Source: Sphingomonas bacterium (GTDB taxonomy: Bacteria > Pseudomonadota > Alphaproteobacteria > Sphingomonadales > Sphingomonadaceae). Taken from it: a DNA stretch of 7,813 nucleotides. The notes beneath the pieces were generated by a model. The model saw only the letters and a list, made by a program, of their open reading frames with translations, searched no databases and was not told the origin of the DNA. Positions 5,551 to 7,813 of the stretch are shown here, piece by piece. The stretch lies in contig NZ_CAHJWX010000067.1 of the NCBI RefSeq assembly GCF_903643065.1, positions 1-7,813 of the forward strand, given 5' to 3'. A program made the position numbers and the translations under genes. Positions within the stretch are counted from its first letter, which is position 1; the number at the start of each line of letters is the position of its first letter.

Positions 5551-6746
5551 CCCGTCCCATCCTCGTCATCCCCGCGCAAGCGGGGTCCCATCTCGCCCGG
5601 TTCGCCCGGCGTCTCGCGCGGGCGATGGGCCCCCGCGGTCGCGGGGGTGACGGGAGCGGCGGGCTCCTCCTCGCCCTCCTCACCGCGCTCACCCTGGCGA
5701 CGCCCGCGTCGGCCGATCGGATCAAGGATCTGGGCGCGTTCCAGGGCATCCGCGCGAACCAGCTGACCGGCTATGGCGTCGTGGTCGGCCTGCCCGGCAC
5801 CGGCGACGACAATCTGGAATATACGGTGCAGAGCCTCAAGGCGGTCGCCAGCCGGTTCGGGCTGCAGCTGCCGCCCGGCGTCAATCCGGGGATGAAGAAC
5901 GCCGCCGTGGTGCTCATCACCGCCGAGCTGCCGCCGTTCGCCAAGCCCGGCCAGCGGCTGGACATCACCGTCGCGTCGATGGGCAAGGCCAAGTCGCTGC
6001 GCGGCGGCTCGCTGATCCTCACTCCGCTGCTGGGGGCCGACGGCCAGGTCTATGCGATGGCGCAGGGCAATCTCGCGGTCGGCGGGCTCGGCGCCGATGG
6101 CGCCGACGGCTCCCGGATCGTGATCAACATTCCGTCGACCGGCCGCATCCCCGACGGCGCCACCGTCGAACGCACGGTAGCGACCGGGTTCGACACCGCG
6201 CCGACGCTGACCTTCGATCTCCAGCGCGCCGACTGGACCACCGCGCAGAACGTCGCGGGCGCGATCAACAAGGTGTATCCGGGCGCAGCGGAGGCGATCG
6301 ACGCGGTGTCGGTGGCGATCCGCGCGGCGCCCGGCGCGCAGACGCGCGCGACGCAGATGGCGCGGATCGAGAATCTGGACGTCACCGCCGCGGAGCCGTC
6401 CGCCAAGGTGATCGTCAACGCGCGCACCGGCACCGTGGTCATCAACGCGGCGGTGCGCGTCGGCCCCGCCGCCGTCACGCACGGCAAGCTGACCGTGCGC
6501 ATCGACGAGCAGCAGCGCGTCGTCCAGCCGGGGCCGCTCAGCGGCGGCCAGACCGCGCTGGAACAACATTCGGGCGTGTCGGTCGACGAGGAGAAGCGGC
6601 CGATGTTCCTGCTCGCCCCCGGCCCCAGGCTCGCCGACGTGGTCAAGGCGGTGAACGCGATCGGCGCGTCGCCGGCGGACCTGGTCGCCATTCTCGAAGC
6701 GCTCAAGGAAGCGGGCGCGCTCAAGGCGGAGCTGATCGTGCTATGA
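5547..6746 (+). CDS. flgI: Flagellar P-ring protein FlgI with repeat-extended signal peptide
   Basis: FlgI is the periplasmic P-ring subunit around the rod, exported by Sec. The 399-residue frame is longer than usual (365 in E. coli), but the mature part from DRIKDLGAFQGIRANQLTGY (57-76) onward is about 343 residues, close to the E. coli mature protein. Family motifs include GYGVVVGLPGTGDD (75-88), LTPLLGADGQVYAMAQG (158-174) and, near the C-terminus, EEKRPMFLLAPGPRLADVV. The hydrophobic core LLLALLTALTLATPASA (40-56) ends in a signal peptidase I site. All the extra length is in residues 5-35, which are encoded by a double-hairpin repeat and include the tell-tale VIPAQAG peptide. The start at 5547 has AGGA at 8 bases. 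No cysteines are present, unlike the disulfide-bonded E. coli protein. The stop overlaps flgJ (ATGA). Confidence 0.95.
   Translation: MTRPILVIPAQAGSHLARFARRLARAMGPRGRGGDGSGGLLLALLTALTLATPASADRIKDLGAFQGIRANQLTGYGVVVGLPGTGDDNLEYTVQSLKAVASRFGLQLPPGVNPGMKNAAVVLITAELPPFAKPGQRLDITVASMGKAKSLRGGSLILTPLLGADGQVYAMAQGNLAVGGLGADGADGSRIVINIPSTGRIPDGATVERTVATGFDTAPTLTFDLQRADWTTAQNVAGAINKVYPGAAEAIDAVSVAIRAAPGAQTRATQMARIENLDVTAAEPSAKVIVNARTGTVVINAAVRVGPAAVTHGKLTVRIDEQQRVVQPGPLSGGQTALEQHSGVSVDEEKRPMFLLAPGPRLADVVKAVNAIGASPADLVAILEALKEAGALKAELIVL
5564..5652. repeat. Double-hairpin repeat inside the flgI signal-peptide region
   Basis: Outer arms 5564-5598 and 5620-5652 form an imperfect inverted pair (CGTCAT...GCCC with GGGC...GTGACG). 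Each arm contains its own hairpin: CCCCGC-GCAA-GCGGGG (5570-5585) and CCCCCGCG-GT-CGCGGGGG (5630-5647). This organisation is that of paired REP-like elements. Translation of such units as VIPAQAG-type peptides is a familiar sign of dispersed repeats in proteobacterial genomes. The element is traversed by the flgI frame without a stop. Confidence 0.85.
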
Positions 6747-7063
6747 CCCTGCCCTCCATCAACGGTGCCACGGGCATCGGCGCGGGCCTTGCCCGGCAAC
6801 AGAGCCCCGAGAACCTCAAAAAGGCCGGCGAGCAATTCGAGGCGACCTTCACGGGGCTGATGCTCAAGAGCATGCGTCAGGCCAAGCTCGCCGACCCGCT
6901 GTTCGACAGCAAGGCGATCGACACGTTCAGCGAGATGCAGGATGCCCGCGTCGCGCAGGCCATGGCGCAGCACCAGCCGCTCGGCATCGGCAAGGCGATG
7001 ACCGATTTTCTCAGCCGCCGGCAACCCGATGTTAACCCGGCCGCGTCAGAGCCGCCGGCATGA
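6743..7063 (+). CDS. flgJ: Rod-binding protein FlgJ, short form (rod cap domain only)
   Basis: FlgJ caps the growing rod in the periplasm. The product has 106 residues and consists of the rod-binding domain alone: LKKAGEQFEATFTGLMLKSM (25-44), then ADPLFDSKAIDTFSEMQDAR (50-69) and VAQAMAQHQPLGIGKAMTDF (70-89). The C-terminal peptidoglycan hydrolase domain of the 313-residue enterobacterial FlgJ is absent; the frame ends in a Pro/Ala-rich tail and flgK begins at once, so this is not a truncation by a frameshift in the window. Single-domain FlgJ is usual in alphaproteobacteria, where a separate muramidase opens the wall. It overlaps flgI by 4 bases at the front and flgK by 4 bases (ATGA) at the end. 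Confidence 0.93.
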   Translation: MTLPSINGATGIGAGLARQQSPENLKKAGEQFEATFTGLMLKSMRQAKLADPLFDSKAIDTFSEMQDARVAQAMAQHQPLGIGKAMTDFLSRRQPDVNPAASEPPA

Positions 7064-7813
7064 GCGATCTGCTCTCCATCGGCGCTTCGGGCGTCCGCGC
7101 CTATCAGAGCGCGCTGACCGTGACGGGCGAGAACATCGCTAACACGGGCGCTGCCGGCTATGCCAAACGCTCGGTCGGGCTGTCGGAAGTCGTCTCGGTC
7201 AGCGGCATCGCGGGCAAGATCGTCGCGGGCAACGGCGTGGTCGTCGGCGGCGTCGCGCGCGCGGCCGATGGCTTCCGCGCCGCCGCGGTGCGCTCGGCCG
7301 GCGCAGATCTGGCGCGGACGGAGGCCGGCTCGGTCTGGCTCGACCGCGTGCAATCGTCGCTGACCGGCGCCGGCCTCGGCGACCGGCTCACCGCCTTCTT
7401 CGTGGGCGCGCAGACGCTCGCCGCCGATCCGACCTCACAGCCCCAGCGCGCGGTGATGCTGGAGGACGCGAAGAGCCTGGCCGCCGCGTTCACGACCACC
7501 GGCCAAGCGCTCGACGCGGGGATGACCGAGCTGGACGCCACCGCGCGTCAGGCGACCGCGACGCTCGACACGCTGGGTCAGGCGCTCGCCAAGGTGAATG
7601 ACGGGCTCGGCCGCACGCCCGCCGGCACCGCGGGCGCGGCGCAGCTCGCCGACCAGCGCGACCAGCTGCTGGAGCAGATGAGCGCGATCGCCGACGTGAG
7701 CGTCACCACCGACACGATCGGTCGCGCGACCGTGACGCTGGGCGGCGCCGGCGGTCCGGCGCTGGTCGACGGCGTCGACGCGGGCCATGTCATCGCCCTG
7801 CGCAGCGGCGGCG
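7060..7813 (+). CDS. flgK: Hook-filament junction protein FlgK (HAP1), N-terminal part
   Basis: FlgK is the first junction protein between hook and filament, exported by the flagellar type III apparatus. The frame is open from the ATG at 7060 to the window edge, giving 251 codons of a gene that is usually 450-650 codons long. The N-terminus reads MSDLLSIGASGVRAYQSALT with the axial motif VTGENIANTGAAGYAKRSV (21-39), followed by the conserved helical segment around 90-130 (SVWLDRVQSSLTG, with a following ADPTSQPQR) and the FlgK-typical LADQRDQLLEQMSAIADVSV (196-215). The start overlaps the flgJ stop (ATGA) with only a weak upstream site, so it relies on coupling. The D2/D3 and C-terminal axial helices lie beyond the window; flgL would be expected next. 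Confidence 0.94.
   Translation, partial: MSDLLSIGASGVRAYQSALTVTGENIANTGAAGYAKRSVGLSEVVSVSGIAGKIVAGNGVVVGGVARAADGFRAAAVRSAGADLARTEAGSVWLDRVQSSLTGAGLGDRLTAFFVGAQTLAADPTSQPQRAVMLEDAKSLAAAFTTTGQALDAGMTELDATARQATATLDTLGQALAKVNDGLGRTPAGTAGAAQLADQRDQLLEQMSAIADVSVTTDTIGRATVTLGGAGGPALVDGVDAGHVIALRSGG

Noticed and set aside
3098..5652. CRISPR-like array from the recurring palindromes
   Set aside because: Only three elements of two different families, hundreds of bases apart with genes between them, and no regular spacers.
5547..5716. Twin-arginine (Tat) signal in FlgI because of the ARRLARA stretch
   Set aside because: The residues after the arginine pair do not fit the S/T-R-R-x-F-L-K pattern, FlgI is a Sec substrate, and the arginines are encoded in or beside the repeat.
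5499..6569. Long open frame on the - strand opposite flgI (about 356 codons)
   Set aside because: It is the antisense of a clear FlgI gene in high-GC DNA; the translation is Arg/Gly/His-rich with no family resemblance.
6050..7024. Open frame on the - strand opposite flgI/flgJ (about 324 codons)
   Set aside because: Antisense shadow spanning two well-supported genes; no recognisable domain.

Overview
The window is the proximal part of a bacterial flagellar rod/hook/ring operon in the classical order flgB-flgC-flgD-flgE-flgF-flgG-flgH-flgI-flgJ-flgK, all on the + strand. flgK runs off the right edge. On the left, on the - strand, is the first 39 codons of a divergent gene whose N-terminus looks like a MotA-type stator protein. 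The DNA is GC-rich with strong G/C third positions. I read it as an alphaproteobacterium, most likely a sphingomonad, because the gene junctions carry palindromes built from TTCGTGCTGAGC/GAAGTCGAAGG arms and from a CATCCCCGCG...GCGGGG unit, which I associate with dispersed repeats of that group. That assignment is inference from memory.

Layout: 1-118, partial motA-like gene (-). 119-339, a 221-base divergent control region holding a sigma-54 type -24/-12 element for each direction and, between them, a palindrome (202-217) about 90-100 bases upstream of both predicted starts, suited to a shared enhancer-binding activator. 340-1788, flgB, flgC (proximal rod) and flgD (hook cap), almost without gaps. 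1811-3070, flgE (hook). 3199-3945, flgF, and 4049-4837, flgG (proximal and distal rod). 4837-5502, flgH (L ring), and 5547-6746, flgI (P ring). 6743-7063, a short flgJ (rod cap only, no muramidase domain). 7060-7813, flgK (first hook-filament junction protein), partial.

The products build the axial structure from inside outwards: FlgB/C/F/G rod, FlgJ rod cap, FlgH/FlgI bushing rings, FlgD hook cap, FlgE hook, FlgK junction. Most junctions are overlapping or within 22 bases, implying one transcript with translational coupling. The only larger gaps, flgE-flgF (128 bases) and flgF-flgG (103 bases), each hold one long palindrome. A third, double-hairpin repeat lies inside the 5' end of flgI and is translated as part of an oversized signal peptide.

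I found no undescribed system; this is a recognisable flagellar operon. Points worth a second look are the repeat inside the flgI leader, FlgH without a lipobox cysteine, the complete absence of cysteine from all ten flagellar products, the paired sigma-54 promoters with a central palindrome, and a motA start codon that would lie almost at its own transcription start.
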